Positions 24,441 to 37,289 of a stretch of DNA of 64,000 bases are shown in pieces. Position 1 is the first letter of the stretch. Every line of letters starts with the position of its first letter. The notes under the pieces were generated by a model. That model worked only from the letters and a program-made list of their open reading frames with translations. It was not told where the DNA came from and did not search any database. The position numbers and the translations under genes are program-made. This stretch comes from Gorsachius magnificus (lineage: Eukaryota > Chordata > Aves > Pelecaniformes > Ardeidae): the NCBI GenBank assembly GCA_034008185.1, contig CM067095.1, positions 662,110 to 726,109 on the forward strand. The letters run 5' to 3'.

Positions 24441-25360
24441 GCCACAAAAATTTAAGTTAAGCTATGAAAGATGGCTCCTCCACGTCTTCGGGTAGCAGTC
24501 GCCGCTGAGCAGAGGAGGGGCTTTCGAGAGGGATCCCTGTCAAACAGCCCGTTAATTATCTCGGCCCACGGAGAAACCACATTTCCCGGGGCAGGGGCTG
24601 GGGCTTTTCACGGCGCTTGTGCAGCGTTCGGAGCCTGGTGAGCGAGCCCACGGCTGGGTGCTGCCGGCCTGAGCGCAGTCGGTACGGTGGCGCGGGGGCA
24701 AGCAGGCTGGGTGAGCCCCGGAATCGTGGGGAGGCGACGCGATGGCGAGGGCTGCGCCACCGTGCCTTGCAGGAAACCCACCCTGGCCACCGCCGGCTCC
24801 GTACCCTCCCTGCTCGCATTGCTCTTATGGGTAGAAATAAATAAATAAATGGATAAATCAAGCAGCATGCAGGTAAAGAAAGAAAAAGGGGGAAACGTCC
24901 AAGGCCAAACATGTTTCTGAGTTGGGAAGGGGGGGACGCCGAGCCGGCCCCGCACACCCAGGTAGCCCTCGCAGGCTGCTGCAGATCCCTGCCTTTTCTC
25001 CCAGCTCGCCGGGCTCTGTACGCTGAGCCTGCTGAGACCGAACCGGTTTTCCATGGGCCAACACAGAAACTGGCAGAAAAGGGCAATTTGCTGCCTGGCC
25101 CATGCGAGAAGCGGAAGGGCCGGTGGCGCGGGCATCGCGGCGGCTCTGCGTGGGCACGGTGGTGTTCCTGTCGCTGCTCCGGCATCGTGGGCGTCGTGGG
25201 CGTCGCAAGTGGCTCTGCGCGGGCACGGTGGGTGGCGTGCCCGTGTCTGCCCGCTGCCAGCACGTCCGATGCCAAAGAGACCGCGCGGTGGTTACCCCGG
25301 CGAGGGTGCCTGGTGCATGGCGCACACGCAGCGTGGGTCACTGCTGTCATAAAAAAATAG
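24441..25360. other. GC-rich non-coding sequence
   Basis: No gene recognised. 24600-24790 and 25100-25270 are CpG-rich; the latter contains imperfect internal repeats of a GGCTCTGCG(T/C)GGGCACGGTG motif. A short (AAAT)n run lies at 24836-24854. Confidence 0.5.
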
Positions 25361-25990
25361 AGTCAGGACACCGAGATAGGAAAAAATGCAGAAAGGTAAT
25401 TCCTCAGGCTGCCGTAATTTGTGACATTGGCTTCAATTTGTTTTCATTAGTGGTTTGCTAATGCATTTATTAGCCATTACATACATACAGCAAAATGATG
25501 AGGTTTCCATATCTATATATGCAAATAAAATATGTCTGGCACATATATTGATGGACTGGGTAAACACCGGGCCAGTTCTCATTATCCCCAGGAGGGTTTT
25601 CTGGATTATTTTTTTGGACTGCAATAGAACGACCACCCACTTTTTCTGGTGTATTTTATTTCCTCTGTGTGGATGGCCAGGAGGCTGCAGGAACACAGGA
25701 CCCTTTAAATAGGCAGAAATGCACCGAGAGCTCCAGGCTCTGACCAGCTCTTTAGAAAATAGGGTGATTTGGGCCCAGCTGTGTAAATGTTTTCAGTTGC
25801 GCTGCTGAGGCCCCGGGTTTGATTTCGTGCCAAGACAAGCCTTGCTCGAGTTGTTTTTGGCAGAGCCTCCTGGCTGAGGAATGTCAGCATCACTTTCAAA
25901 ATATGATGGTTTGTAATTTGGACCACAGAATGAAAACTGAGCTTCTGGTACATTTTGCCATCATCTAATTACCAGGTCCCCAATTACAGT
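25361..25990. other. AT-rich island(s), candidate conserved non-coding elements
   Basis: About 0.6 kb of AT-rich, repeat-free sequence with a perfect octamer ATGCAAAT at 25519-25526, several CATTTATTAGCC-type words and an 85-codon open frame (25455-25712) that matches no family I know. It most resembles an enhancer block. Confidence 0.4.
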
Positions 25991-26520
25991 CAAGGAACAA
26001 TCTCTGCAGCCCGGCGCACGGGAAGGTTGCTCCCCTCGTGAGAGGTTCCTACGTGCGCGTTTCCCTTTGCGCCTGAAAGGCGAGCGGGTTTTTCATCGAG
26101 CCAGCGCCGGTGGGCACGGGCGCCTCGCTCGCCGCCCCCCGGCAGCGCCCGGTGCGGACGGCCCCCCCCCCCGGGCCCCCCCCCCCAGAAACACCGCGTC
26201 AGCCGCGGGGCCGTGGGGATGCAGCCGTGGCTCACTGTGCCGCCCCGGGGACGGGTCCCCCTCGTTGGCCCCGTGGCTCCCCGCATCCCGCACGGCTGCT
26301 GGGTGTTTGGGGTGGCGGGAAGCCCCGCGGGTGCTGCAAGGCTGCCAGTCCTGGGCTCACCGGCTGCTCACTGGATCCCAGTTAAACTTTGGATTTCACT
26401 GAGCAGCGGGAGCCAGGGCTGACCGCGGCATTTCCCACGGCAACCTTGGAGGCTGCGGCTGATCTGGAATCCCAGCGCAGGGGACTTCCCACGAAGGGCT
26501 CCCATGGCTACAGCGAGCGG
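25991..26520. other. GC-rich, CpG-rich sequence with C runs
   Basis: CpG-dense between about 26030 and 26340, with two long C runs (26162-26172 and 26176-26187) separated by GGG. No gene or mobile element recognised. Confidence 0.5.
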
Positions 26521-26680
26521 GGAGTTAGTTGATGGATATGCTAATTTCATTACTCATGTACATAATTACAATCTAGGGGTTGGGAAGCTTTTTAGGTAAT
26601 GGCAGCTGAGAGGAAGAATTTACCTAACTTTTGTAATATACGTGCAATATTATTTATCTCTTAAATAAAAACACTCTGCC
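26521..26680. other. AT-rich island, candidate conserved non-coding element
   Basis: Repeat-free and AT-rich, containing ATATGCTAATTTCATTACTC (an octamer-variant/homeodomain composite), ACATAATTACAATC and a TTATTTATCTCTTAAATAAA end. The regulatory role is inferred. Confidence 0.4.
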
Positions 26681-28038
26681 CAGCCTCCTCGAAGAGCAGC
26701 GGCGATGCTTGGGGGCCGCTGGGCAGGCAGAGTGCAGGCTGCGCCCCGCGGGGGGGGTTGGGGTTGCACCTTTTGGGGGCGGGCAGTGGGGGGTAAATCC
26801 CACTTCATCATCCCCTTGCAGACGCTGGACCCGTTATCAGCGTTGGCTGATGGTTGTTGAAAGAAACACGGGGTGGGGGTGGGGGGGTGCTGCTCCCGCA
26901 CCTCAGGGTGCTGGCGGCAGGAAAGGGCCTTCCTATTTCCAGTTCAAGGAAGTTAATGGGCAGCTGGTACCTGTCCCCGCACTAGTGCCGGCCTTTGATT
27001 TTGCAATAGAAAGTGGAATGGGCAAGGGTCGTGCATGGGCTCAGCTCCGGCGACCTCCGCCTCCCACCTCCCTCCCTCCCTCTGGCGGGGGCAGCTTGCT
27101 TTGGCCAAGGGTTTGGATAGTCGCCTTTAATTTTGTGTACCTCTGTGTTTAAGGTCAGTGAAAGCAGGATCTGCTCCATGCCTCTGAAAATCAGACTGAC
27201 GGTATCTCAGGGGTCAGGCACTGTAAAATGCAAGTGCCCAGAACTAAAAGCCACTTTTGGTTATCTGGCCCATAACCTCGCCATGGTTCTGCGTCCTTCT
27301 CCGCAGACCGGAGTGAATAGCAGTAACCTCTCTGGCTGGAGGGCAGGGTGGCTCAGTCACTGCTTGCAGAGAGCTGCGGAGATGAAGCGCCGGTGCCGAG
27401 AGTCATTTTTATGATGGAGACACACGCTCAGCGTGGCGCCGCCAGCACCTGCAGCTCCCACCTCCTGCGGGCGCTGCCGCCCTGCGCCGGCCCCTGCGCC
27501 CATTCCGGGGCTGCTCGGAGAGCGGGGGGCGGCCACCCCAGCCGTGCCCCAACAGTGCTGCCGCCGTGCCAGGCTCCCGTCCCGACGCGGCTCTCTGGGG
27601 CTTTGCCTCTGCTCCCCGGTTTGCACGCGCGTGTGAGCTGGCAGGCGAGCGGGGAGAGGGTTTTCTGTCCCAGCAGCCAGGGCGGGAGTCACGGCTGACC
27701 CGCAATTATCCGGGCAGGTCTGGGTTTCGGCCCAGCGCAGGCAGAGGTGGAGGAAGGAGCTGCCCTGGGTGCCGGGGGTCTCCGTCTCCGCGAGGGCGCT
27801 GCTGACCCCAGGTGGAACGCGGCTCGTGCTCGCTGCCGTGGGCTGTTTGCTGCGCTGAGCTGCTCGGCTGGGGTGGCCGCAGGAGGCCACTGCGGGGGCT
27901 CTGCTCAGGGTCACCACCCCCGCCACCCCTTGGGGACCGTGTGTCGCCACCAGCCAGCTCACACCTTCCCATCTCTTCTGGGAGGGGCTCTTTATCTCAG
28001 CCAAGTTTTCTGGTGCATCACTCCCGATCTGTTCAGAT
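26681..28038. other. Non-coding GC-rich sequence
   Basis: No gene recognised. G- and C-run patches at 26749 and 26872, and a short (CCCT)n run near 27066. 27420-27850 is CpG-rich with compositional open frames on both strands. Confidence 0.5.
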
Positions 28039-28200
28039 GTGCTCTGGCCTCGGCTATGGGCGCCCCCAAACGTGCTCTGGCCTCACCTATGGGCGCCCCC
28101 AAACGTGCTCCGGCCTCGGCTATGGGCGCCCCCAAACGTGCTCCGGCCTCCTTGGGCCCCAAACGGGCCACCTATGGGCCCCCCAAACGTGCTCGGCCTC
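28039..28200. repeat. 33-bp minisatellite, three full and two degenerate copies
   Basis: Full copies start at 28039, 28072 and 28105. Each contains GGCCTC(G/A)(G/C)CTATGGGCG followed by CCCCCAAAC. Two shortened copies (27 and 24 bp, from 28138) follow. Because the unit is a multiple of three it reads as an 11-residue peptide repeat (core MGAPKRA), which is a by-product of period length; the shortened copies also keep the frame. Confidence 0.95.
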
Positions 28201-29350
28201 GCGCCCCTGTCTCCGTTTGCGCCTCGGGCGGGACGCCCCAGCAGAGCTCTCGCAGGTTCCTCACCTGGCTTGACCTCCTTCTTCCCGAGGGATGACTCTG
28301 AAGATCCAACCCTGCAGCGGGGTGGGCAGCAGGCACGGTGCTCAGCGCAGGACGGGGACACAGTTGAAAAAAGCTGCCCAATAGATAACGTGCCCAGAAA
28401 TGAGAGCTCCCCTTTGTGTGCCCTGAGGAACCAGCAAAGCCAAATCTGGGTGCGCCATCATGAGAAATGCCTCCTGCTAATGCAGCTTAAGTGCTAATTC
28501 TTGTAGCTATTCCATCGTAGCAGCAAGAGGTTTTATCTTTAATTGGGTTTCATGCTCTAAATGCTGTGATGACAAAGGTTTGCGCAGGTGAGGCGTGCCT
28601 TGTAGGAGCGGAATAAATACCAGTGTCGCGCTGGGTATAATTACCCACTGCCCCCTCCAGACATTATGAAGGATAAATTGAGGAGCAGCTTGGGTTGACA
28701 GAGCAACGTCTCTGATTTGCACAAGACGATAGAGAACAACCAACATGACTGGACCTTGGCTTTCATCCCTAGCGACATTGGCTGGTCCTCAGGTTAATTG
28801 GAGAGTTGGTCTAATCAGGAAATCTCAGGCCTTGATGGAGAAAAGGCTGGTGGCCCGGGTGGTGGCAGTGATCCCCCCAGCACAGTTTGCCATCGCCGCC
28901 GCGTCCTGGGAGCCCTGTGCTGAGCTCCCAGCCCCGCCGGCAGCGCGGGAACGCCGCCTGCACCAGCCGAGCTCCTTAGCCCTCGCTGGCTCACCAAAGG
29001 TATGGGTAATGTACGGCCCCTCGTCGCTAACACACTTTTAAAATGTTAATAGCCAGTAAATTATTTTTCTTTTTGTATTTCTTAAAATAAGATTTCTTGC
29101 TCCAAGATGGTGTCTCTGGCTGTCGTTACTGCATCTTTCCTTTATTACAGTCTGTATTAGATGGACTGTAGAGATCTCATACAGATTTTATGGGAACTAT
29201 TTTATTTATAAGAATTTTCCTAGTGTCAGATGGATCTGACACTTCTGGAGTCCCCTTTTCCATTCCCAGGCAGAAAGACAGCAGAAACCTTCAGCACCTG
29301 GGCTACACACCGACCTGGACTTGGGGCTCATGTCCTCGCAGCCAGGCTTG
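28201..29350. other. Non-coding sequence with AT-rich islands
   Basis: No gene recognised. 28480-28720 and 29030-29240 are AT-rich and repeat-free (for example ATGTTAATAGCCAGTAAATT), giving two more candidate regulatory islands. Confidence 0.45.
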
Positions 29351-29618
29351 GGCTGAGCGGCTCTCGGGGGCTGAGCGGCTCTTGGGGGCTGAGGGGCTCT
29401 TGGGGGCTGAGCATCCCTCGGGGGCTGAGCGGCTCTTGGGGGCTGAGGGGCTCTTGGGGGCTGAGCATCCCTCGGGGGCTGAGCGGCTCTGGGGGCTGAG
29501 GGGCTCTTGGGGGCTGAGCAACCCTCGGGGGCTGAGCGGCTCTTGGGGGCTGAGGGCTCTTGGGGCTGAGCAACCCTCGGGGGCTGAGCGGCTCTTGGGG
29601 GCTGAGGGGCTCTCGGGG
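29351..29618. repeat. 18-bp G-rich minisatellite, about 15 copies
   Basis: The unit is GGCTGAGCGGCTCTTGGG with variants (AGGGGCTC, AGCATCCCTC, AGCAACCCTC). Variants are arranged in a partly regular higher-order pattern (…CTCTTG / CTCTTG / ATCCCTC…), which suggests amplification of a multi-unit block of about 54 bp. Open on both strands because 18 is a multiple of three. Confidence 0.95.
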
Positions 29619-31532
29619 CCAGGAGCACACGCAGCCCGAGGCTGGCCACCGGCGTTTGGTCCCGGCAGGCTGTGCCCTAAGCATACGGCTCCTAGGAGCT
29701 GCTTTTTCCCACACGCTTCAAGTGCCAGGCAGGTACCTGCGGAGGGGCTGACCACGCTGCAGACCCTTCTCTTCTGGCTGGTTCCTGAGCTATGAAATGG
29801 CAGCCTCCACAGATGAGACAGCAGGACATTGATTTTACCCAGGGCAAAACATCTTCTTGCATGAAAATCACATTAACCAGGGAGTGCTCAAACAACTCGT
29901 GCGAGACAACCCGGCCCGAGAAACGCGAGACGGTGCCACCGCAGAGCTGCCCGCGTCCCGAGGGCTGCCACGGTCCCCTCGCCTGGCAGTGCCAACCGAA
30001 GGGCTCTCCTGGGCTGTTGCTGGGGAGGGTGTTTGGGGTCTGGGTGGGAGATATTTACAGGGGAAGAGTATGCTGCATTCCCTTGGGCTGGGATTTGCAT
30101 ACTGCATCGACGAAAAGAAGGCAATCAAAGCACAAATATAAATCACCCAGCCCGGAAGGGTGCACTTTGTTCCTACCCCAGGCAGGAGATTTTTATAAGT
30201 TAATACAGAAGAAAAGCCAAGAGCCCTGTGAGATCTCCATTGCCAGCGACCCTTAGCTGTTGCGTCTCTTCCTCGCTGGCACACCTTCCCCCAGACGTTA
30301 GCTGGCTCCTGGCTGCGGCGTTTCAGAGCAAGCAAGGACACTAACTCAGGCGATGCTACCATGAGATAGCGGATGAGACTGAAATTGGAGCGTTTGCCAC
30401 CAGTGCAGAATATTTAGGAGAATTCAGACCAGCAGAGCCTTTAATTCAGGCTGAGATTTTCTCTGCTTGAGGTTATTGGATGTGCCTGAGTTCTCAGCAG
30501 AAAGCAGATCATTCATCCTCTGAAATCCCTCCCCCCCTGCCCCCCCTTCTCCATTCCCACCTCTCCGGCATAGGTGGGAAGCGAGCAGAGACGCGTGCGT
30601 TGTACCCGTGCCATCGAGGTGCTGCGCCTGCAGAATTGCACCCCGCGGTGCGCAGGGCTTGGGAAAAGCCCGCTCGTACCCGGCGATGGCTTATTCAGGG
30701 AGAGAGCCGTGCATCCCCGGAACGCCCTGTCCCCCCCCCCGGGATTAGCATCTGAACACGCTCGGATCTGTCAGGGCCAGGAAAGTGCCCTTGCTCAGCA
30801 ACCGAGAGGCAAATATGTGAGAAATAGGATTGCTTCTATAAATAGCAGAGGGCTCATGAGAACATTGTTTATCGCTGGGGTGGGTGGTGCGAAGGCCGCC
30901 CTCCGCTTTCCAGCAATGCAGAAATGATGCTGTCCCGCTCCCGGCCCGCTTACAGCCAGCGGAAAAGATAAATGCCTTTGGTGGGAATTTTGAATTCCAT
31001 AAATACTTATTCCTTGGTTTTAGCCCTCTCCTGCTTTCCCAGTGACGACTGCAATTCGCCCATCAATCATCCCCCGTAAGCTTCTTCACGTCTCGCATCC
31101 AAATGCTGGCAAAAATGCCCACCACCCCGAAGCCTCTCCAATTCAGCTCCTTCCAGCCGAAGGCGTGTGTCGCTGCTCCCAGGCTCCTATTTCTGGGAGA
31201 AAATAGCTGTTCCCTGCGCTATTTCTGGGTGACTCTGCAGGCACCTCCCATGGATGCACTGCTATGTTTTCTGCTAAAGCACATTAACATCTCCGGAGAA
31301 CTCAGGCTGTCAGCTAAAGCCCCAAACAGTTATGTGCATGCTGAATTTTAAGCACCAGAGTCAACAGCGTTAATCACGCGCTTAAAACGAAGCACTTTGG
31401 TAAGTCTGCAGGATCAAGGTCTTAAACTGCAAGATCCTTGGAGCAGGGTCTTTCATGGTGTGTCTGGAGATTAGCAGGCAAATAAAAACACTGCTAAGAG
31501 CTGCCCAAACAGCCCCGATAACACCTTGGTCC
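29619..31532. other. Non-coding single-copy sequence
   Basis: No gene recognised. A perfect octamer ATTTGCAT occurs at 30093-30100. 30800-31010 and 31270-31510 are AT-rich patches. A C run lies near 30732. Confidence 0.45.
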
Positions 31533-31663
31533 TTGGGGAAGGCCGGTCAGGGGGTGTGGGGCGGGAGGCAGTGGGGGCAGGAGGGATCCCCCACTGCTCT
31601 TTGGGGAAGCCCAGTCAATGGGTATGGGGCAGGAGGCAGCGGGGGCAGGAGGGATCCCCCCCG
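31533..31663. repeat. 68-bp tandem duplication
   Basis: 31533-31600 is repeated at 31601-31663 with a few substitutions and a truncated end. Both copies contain GGGGCAGGAGGGATCCCCC, an internal near-palindrome. Confidence 0.9.
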
Positions 31664-33379
31664 GCAGGGGCTTCTCCGCGCTGCTGTCCCATTTATTGCT
31701 GCTCCCGGGGCTTTCCTGGCCCCCCTGCCTGCTGCGTCGGTTCCTGGATGCTCGCTGTACGGTGGATGAATTAAGTTATCCTTTCCGGTAAGTGCATTTT
31801 TCAGTCACGTTGTTCGCCAAAGGAGCTGTGAAATCCTAGCGGCGTTTCCTCCCGTGCATCATGCCACATTTCCCAGGCTCTTCTCCCTCTTGCCTCCCTT
31901 CCATCAGTCTTGTGTGCGGAGCCGAGTATGCCCACGAGCGAAGGCACAGAATATGCATGATATGCTCCATCATGTAGGACCAAATCATTTGCTCCTTCTA
32001 TAAATCCATAGCCAAATCACTTTGTTTCCACACAAGAATCTCACGCTGTGTAGAACTAAAGGAGGAAATAATCGTGTGTCTGTTGAGATGTTTATCTCAA
32101 TCGCTCCCAGTCCTACCAGCTCCTTGGCTTTTAACGAGGGGAGGAAGAAAGGGTCCTCCCCTCCTCCAGCGAGGGCTCTGCAGGAGGAAATGCAAACGCC
32201 TTCCCCTCCCTTCTTTGCCATGTTGCTGTAAAACAGCAAACTTAATAAATCCCGCGCAATTGGGCACAAGTCTTGTTTCCCTAAAAGCGATGTTCTCCAT
32301 AATTGTCTATGACACAACACGCTACATATTAGTTATTTTTCCCTTAGTAGATCATCAGAGCACAGTGAAGCATTGCGGCTGAGGTAATTGAATGTCTTCT
32401 TTAAAACAATATGCTGCAAAAAGTCTCCTGACAAGTTCCAGTGTCTTATTTTAAACAGATCATACCCCGGGGGGGAGGGGGCTATCTCGGGGGCATTTTA
32501 GGCCGTGGACAAATGGGGACCTGATGCTGGTGAGCGCTGGCGAGCACGCTCAGGCTGACGGCGTCAAAGTCTGGTGTAGACGAGAAACGTTTTAGTTCAT
32601 GCTAAAGCCTTGGTTTTAGCTTTGCTGCTTTAATACGCGTTCAGTTTTACGCTGCCCTGGCCGTGTCGGTCCCTTCAAGCCGCAGGAGCAGGCAGCGGGA
32701 CGGGCTCTGGGATCCTTTAGGAATGGGAAAAAGGCTGAACGTGGGCCTTTAAATTATCATGCTTGCGTAACGCTGGCGGTGGTGACTCCATCGCAAGATC
32801 CACGGAGTTGGTGTTGTGGTGTCAGAAACAGCTTGGTGAGCCCCTGGCAGCCTGGCACCTCCTTAGAGCCCTGCCCAGGCTTCTTCTCCCTTTGGCTCCC
32901 GGCAGCGACCCGCTGTGTGCCCTGTTGGGCAGTGGGGGGAGGATGGAGGGCTCCTCTCTGCCGCAGTGACCTTGGGGTCCCCCAGCCCCCCGGCCGACCG
33001 GGCTCCCCACCCCCTGCGGGTGCCGACCCTTGGGAGAAACCTCGCGCGATCCATCGCCCCCACCACCCCTGGCTCGGCTGCCGGGGCAGCTCTCCAGCCG
33101 CGCTTGGGCTGAGGAGGGATTTCGGGGAGTGATGAGCAGCCCTGCTCCCCCGGGGGCTGCTGAGATTCCCCACCAAGAGCTGGGAGGGAAGCGAACCCAG
33201 AGCCTTCCCCAGGCAGCTGGGCCCCCGCCCCCCGCGTGTTTCTGCATTTGCGTCTCGTACAAATGTAGTTTTCTGTTCTCGAAGGGCTGTGTTCTCTCTG
33301 CAAGGTGTGACATTTTCTGGAAGGAATTTCAAAGGGCTTTGTGCAAGGTGTTAAATAAGCTCTTAAATAAAACTGAAGC
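31664..33379. other. Non-coding sequence with an AT-rich island
   Basis: No gene recognised. 31970-32460 is AT-rich, repeat-free and enhancer-like. 32760-33260 is GC-rich with compositional open frames on both strands. Confidence 0.45.
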
Positions 33380-33800
33380 AGAGAGTGCTGAAGCAAAGTG
33401 AACATTTAAAAATGTATATGTACATTTAATTAGTCCAGGAGCAGTGATCATACGAACTGCTAAGACACATTTATTAAAACTAATGCAAGACAAAAATATA
33501 TCTTAAAATTTGGATGTGATAAAACGACTGTTAAAACATAAAAAAGTTTCCCTGTAGGGTTTCTTTTTATTTTATTTTTTTTTTCTTTTAAGCATGTCAC
33601 AAAACCTGGGAAAGAATAATTCATTTTCTTTCTTTTTTTTCTCCTTTTCTTTTCCTATTTGCTGCAGCCCCTTGTGCTTCTGTTTTGCTACTGAGAAGAA
33701 AGGAAGAGGCAAAATCTTGGTCGGTTTTCCCTGGTTTCGAAATTTCGGTCGGTGCTGCATATGAAAAATTAAAACTGTCATGAAAAAAATGGAAATGTGC
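33380..33800. other. AT-rich block with T-rich tract
   Basis: 33380-33550 is very AT-rich, unique sequence. 33560-33660 is T-rich with C interruptions (an A-rich tract on the minus strand). No transposon body was recognised. Confidence 0.5.
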
Positions 33801-34012
33801 TTAATGGTTTTCCACCCACTAGAAAAGAGAATCCCAGCCTGAGGATGCAAAAGGCAGCGCTGGGTGTCGGGGGCGGCCGAGCTCCCGCCCCGTGCCACCT
33901 CTGCGCCCGGAGCCCGTCCTGCCGAGCGGCTGGGAGGCACCGCGCCGGCGCTGCCGTGGGCGCCCATCCCACGGGGAAGCCTGGACGTCACGCTGGTGCT
34001 GCCGCAGCACAG

Positions 34013-34732
34013 TATCACCAAGCCCCTGCCTAGGGACCCCACGGCATCGCCGAGCCCCTGCCTAGGGACCCCACGGCATCACCGAGCCCCTGCCTAGGGA
34101 CCCCACGGCATCGCTGAGCCCCTGCCTAGGGACCCCACAGCATCGCCGAGCCCCTGCCTAGGGACCCCACGGCATCGCCAAGCCCCTGCCTAGGGACCCC
34201 ACGGCATCGCCGAGCCCCTGCCTAGGGACCCCACGGCATCCCGCCAAGCCCCTGCCTAGGGACCCCACGGCATCGCCGAAGCCCCTGCCTAGGGACCCCA
34301 CGCATCGCTGAGCCCCTGCCTAGGGACCCCACGGCATCGCCGAGCCCCTGCCTAGGGACCCCACAGGCATCGCCGAGCCCCTGCCTAGGGACCCCACGGC
34401 ATCGCCGAGCCCCTGCCTAGGGACCCCACGGCATCGCCGAGCCCCTGCCTAGGGACCCCACGGCATCGCCGAGCCCCTGCCTAGGGACCCCACGGCATCG
34501 CCGAGCCCCTGCCTAGGGACCCCACGGCATCGCCGAGCCCCAGCCTAGGGACCCCACGGCAACGCCGAGCCCCTGCCTAGGGACCCACGGCATCGCTGAG
34601 CCCCTGCCTAGGGACCCCACGGCATCGCCGAGCCCCTGCCTAGGGACCCCATGGCATCGCCGAGCCCCTGCCTAGGGACCCCACGGCATCGCCGAGCCCC
34701 TGCCTAGGGACCCCACGGCATCGCTGAGCCCC
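34013..34732. repeat. 32-bp GC-rich minisatellite, about 22 copies
   Basis: The period is 32 bp (the word AGCCCCTGCCTAGGGACCCC recurs at 34021, 34053 and onwards), followed in each unit by ACGGCATCGCCG with occasional CGCTG or CGCCA variants. Copies are highly homogeneous, with isolated 1-2 base indels near 34230-34310, 34360 and 34585, which implies recent amplification. This is the longest array in the window (about 720 bp). Each unit carries a CCTAGG palindrome. Confidence 0.97.
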
Positions 34733-36890
34733 TCCAGGCTCTGCCCAGCCCCAGGGGTGCCCCGGGGCTCCAGGGGGTAACTGGTCTGCAGCAAGCATCC
34801 CCCCTTGCCGAGGGACCGGGGCTTGAGGCCATCCTGGCCGCAAAGACTGGCAAGTGCTTTACAGCTGGTGAGCATTCACGAGCTGTGCCGGGGTGAGGAG
34901 GCTCAGAGCGGCTCGGGAGCCCTGGTCAGAGCCAGCCCCGGGCGGGCGAGCAGCTCGCAGGGCGCTGTGCGGGTGAACATGGGGACCTTGCCTTGGCAAA
35001 GGTACCTTTGAGCTGCACGAGCTCCTCTGATTTGCTTACCTCCACAATTATTTTTATTTACTGTTTGCTAATCCTGTTAACGGGATGGGCAAAAGGAGAC
35101 TAATTCACTTTAACTCCAATGACTTGTTAATAATTGATGTATTGACAGGAGCAGGCCGCCCGATGACCTTAAACAGCCACCCAAATCCTGTGTCGAACTG
35201 TTTGACCTTTTAAGCCAGTTCAGATTATTCCTGCAGAAGAAACCCGTGTCCGCTTTGATTTAGTGCAGGAAAATCCCCCTTAACCTTCAGGTGTCGGGGA
35301 GGATGTGTTTAATTTACAGTAAAGCCAAGTCATGATCAGCAGGAGAATGAAAAAGTCCTTCTGTGGGGGAAAGTTATTACCACTCCTTCCACAGTGATGA
35401 TCTCTCCAGCTCAACAAGCCAATACCTCTTTAATTATTGAAAAGAAGCCTTCGACAAGAGGATGTGGAGCTACCGGGCTATGGGAAGGGCAGCCACAGGC
35501 TCGCCCTCTGCGAAACACCGGCGTGCGGTCATCGCTTCAGGGGAGCCTCTCCTTTACGGAGGGGCCGTTGCATTTCTCACGCACGTCCTGGCCAGCAGCT
35601 CTTGCTCTGGATTTGGCCCTTAGGGGGGCTGGAAGGCCGATGCGCAGTCTGTAATGCAGGGCATCCCACTGCTGCTCACCGGCGCGCAAGGGCATGAACA
35701 GTTCAGGATCCATCGGCAGATCCCAGGGTCCCCATCAGCCCTGCTGGGACACGGGAGCTGGGTGCTCCTGGCTGCCAGGGGGGTGCCAGCCGCCGGCTGC
35801 ACCGGGGCACAGCCTTCTGTGACCAGCAGGAAACAAATAATCAGATGTCCTTGAAATGATCACCGGGGGCGGAAGCTTAATTCTTCGGGTCGGGGCCCGG
35901 GGTGCCCAGGGGACAGAGGCTGAACAGGGTGCGCACAAACCTCCCCTCGCCGGGTGCCGGGTCTCAGGGCGAGGGGGGGGAGGCTTCTCCCCAAACGTGT
36001 AGCTGATGCCGGGGGCATGATCATCCTTCACTCGAGCAGCGCAGCCCTGCTGCGGGGCTTTGCACCGGGATGCTCCCTAAGTGCTACCGGAGGAGCCGGG
36101 CGGCCGGCTGTTGACACCGCAGAGGTGACCCTGCTGTGGCCAAGACCCTTGCTCTGTGTTCTCAGCCACGCCAGCGGGGAGAGGCAGGCTGTACAAAGGC
36201 TGCTCAGCAATTATCAGCAGGAAAATTTGAGACTTCACCAGGCTGCTTAATTAAGCCCCCATGTGGCCTCTTGGAGATTCATCACACGGCACTGAAAACT
36301 GTTCCCACCATCCTCGCTCCCCTTGGAAGGGCAGGGAGCACCAGAAGAGCCTTTGTTTAGGATTTTTGGACCTCAGCGTCTCAGCAGGAGCTGGGAACTG
36401 CAGCGATGCCCCAGCGTTTCGTACCGCTGTGCCGTATGGCAAGGGTGGTGGGGTGCAGAGCAGCCCGGTCCAGCAGGAGGGATGCGGATTTATTCTGGTG
36501 GCAACGGTTTGCTCAGCCCCCGTAGAAACTGCTCTTATAGCTCCTTTTGCCTGCTCCCCCCCCCCCCCCCCGGATGATGCTGAGGAGCCGCTCTCGCCCG
36601 TGCCCCTGCCCCTTTGTCCAGAGCCCCGGCTGGAAACGGCGCCCGGGTCCCCGGGGAGAAGCGAGGCGCAGAGCTGGGGCCTCGGGTGCGAGACCCTGGG
36701 GGGGGTGCGAGAGGAGGGAGCGGGAGCAGGAGGCACCCGAGGGTGGTGGCTGCCCTGTGCCTCCCTGTTGGGCTCCTGCCTGCGCCCCCCAACATCGGCG
36801 CCGCTGCCCCCAGGGTCCCCCTGCCCCAGCCCCTGCCCTGGCCGTGGGGGAGCCTGGTGGAGCTGCTTCATGGCGCTGAAGAAACCCCCC
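34733..36890. other. Non-coding sequence with an AT-rich island and a C run
   Basis: No gene recognised. 35030-35450 is AT-rich and repeat-free with TTAATAATTGATG and TAATTCACTTTAAC words, an enhancer-like island. 36556-36571 is a run of 16 C. 36580-36880 is GC-rich with compositional frames. Confidence 0.45.
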
Positions 36891-37260
36891 CACCACCGAG
36901 CCTGCTAGCTCATTTACATACTCCTAGTTTAATTCTCCTAGGGTATGCAAATATATGCAAACAGCAATCCAGAGAGAGTCAGAAATAGCACAGAACATTA
37001 AAATCACCCTACTTGAATATTGTTTTATGCAAACGATGTACGCACGCAGTGTGTAGCTGATTTAAATAGAAGCAATGTCAGCATGGCAGTTATTTACCCT
37101 TCCAATGATCTTAGCAATTTTTTTTATTAAACTTATATAAAATATAGTGAACAGGCACCAAGAACATAGAAAGTATTTTAATGTTAGCCTTAACTAACAC
37201 CAAGAAAAGGGCAAACTTTCCTGCTGCCTGTGCCCAAAGGGCAGCTCAGCGTTATTTTTC
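36891..37260. other. AT-rich island, strong candidate conserved non-coding element
   Basis: Repeat-free and AT-rich, with a perfect octamer ATGCAAAT at 36945-36952 followed at once by ATATGCAAAC, plus a TTTAATTCTCC word. It abuts a CpG-rich block on its right. The juxtaposition of an enhancer-like island with a promoter-like block is suggestive but unproven. Confidence 0.45.
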
Positions 37261-37289
37261 ACCCTTTGCCATTTGCGCGGATGTTGTGC

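Noticed and set aside
27747..28295. Eleven-residue repeat protein (MGAPKRA core) as a possible repeat-domain gene
   Set aside because: Three full 33-bp copies explain it. The flanking frame is compositional and the other frames are also open.
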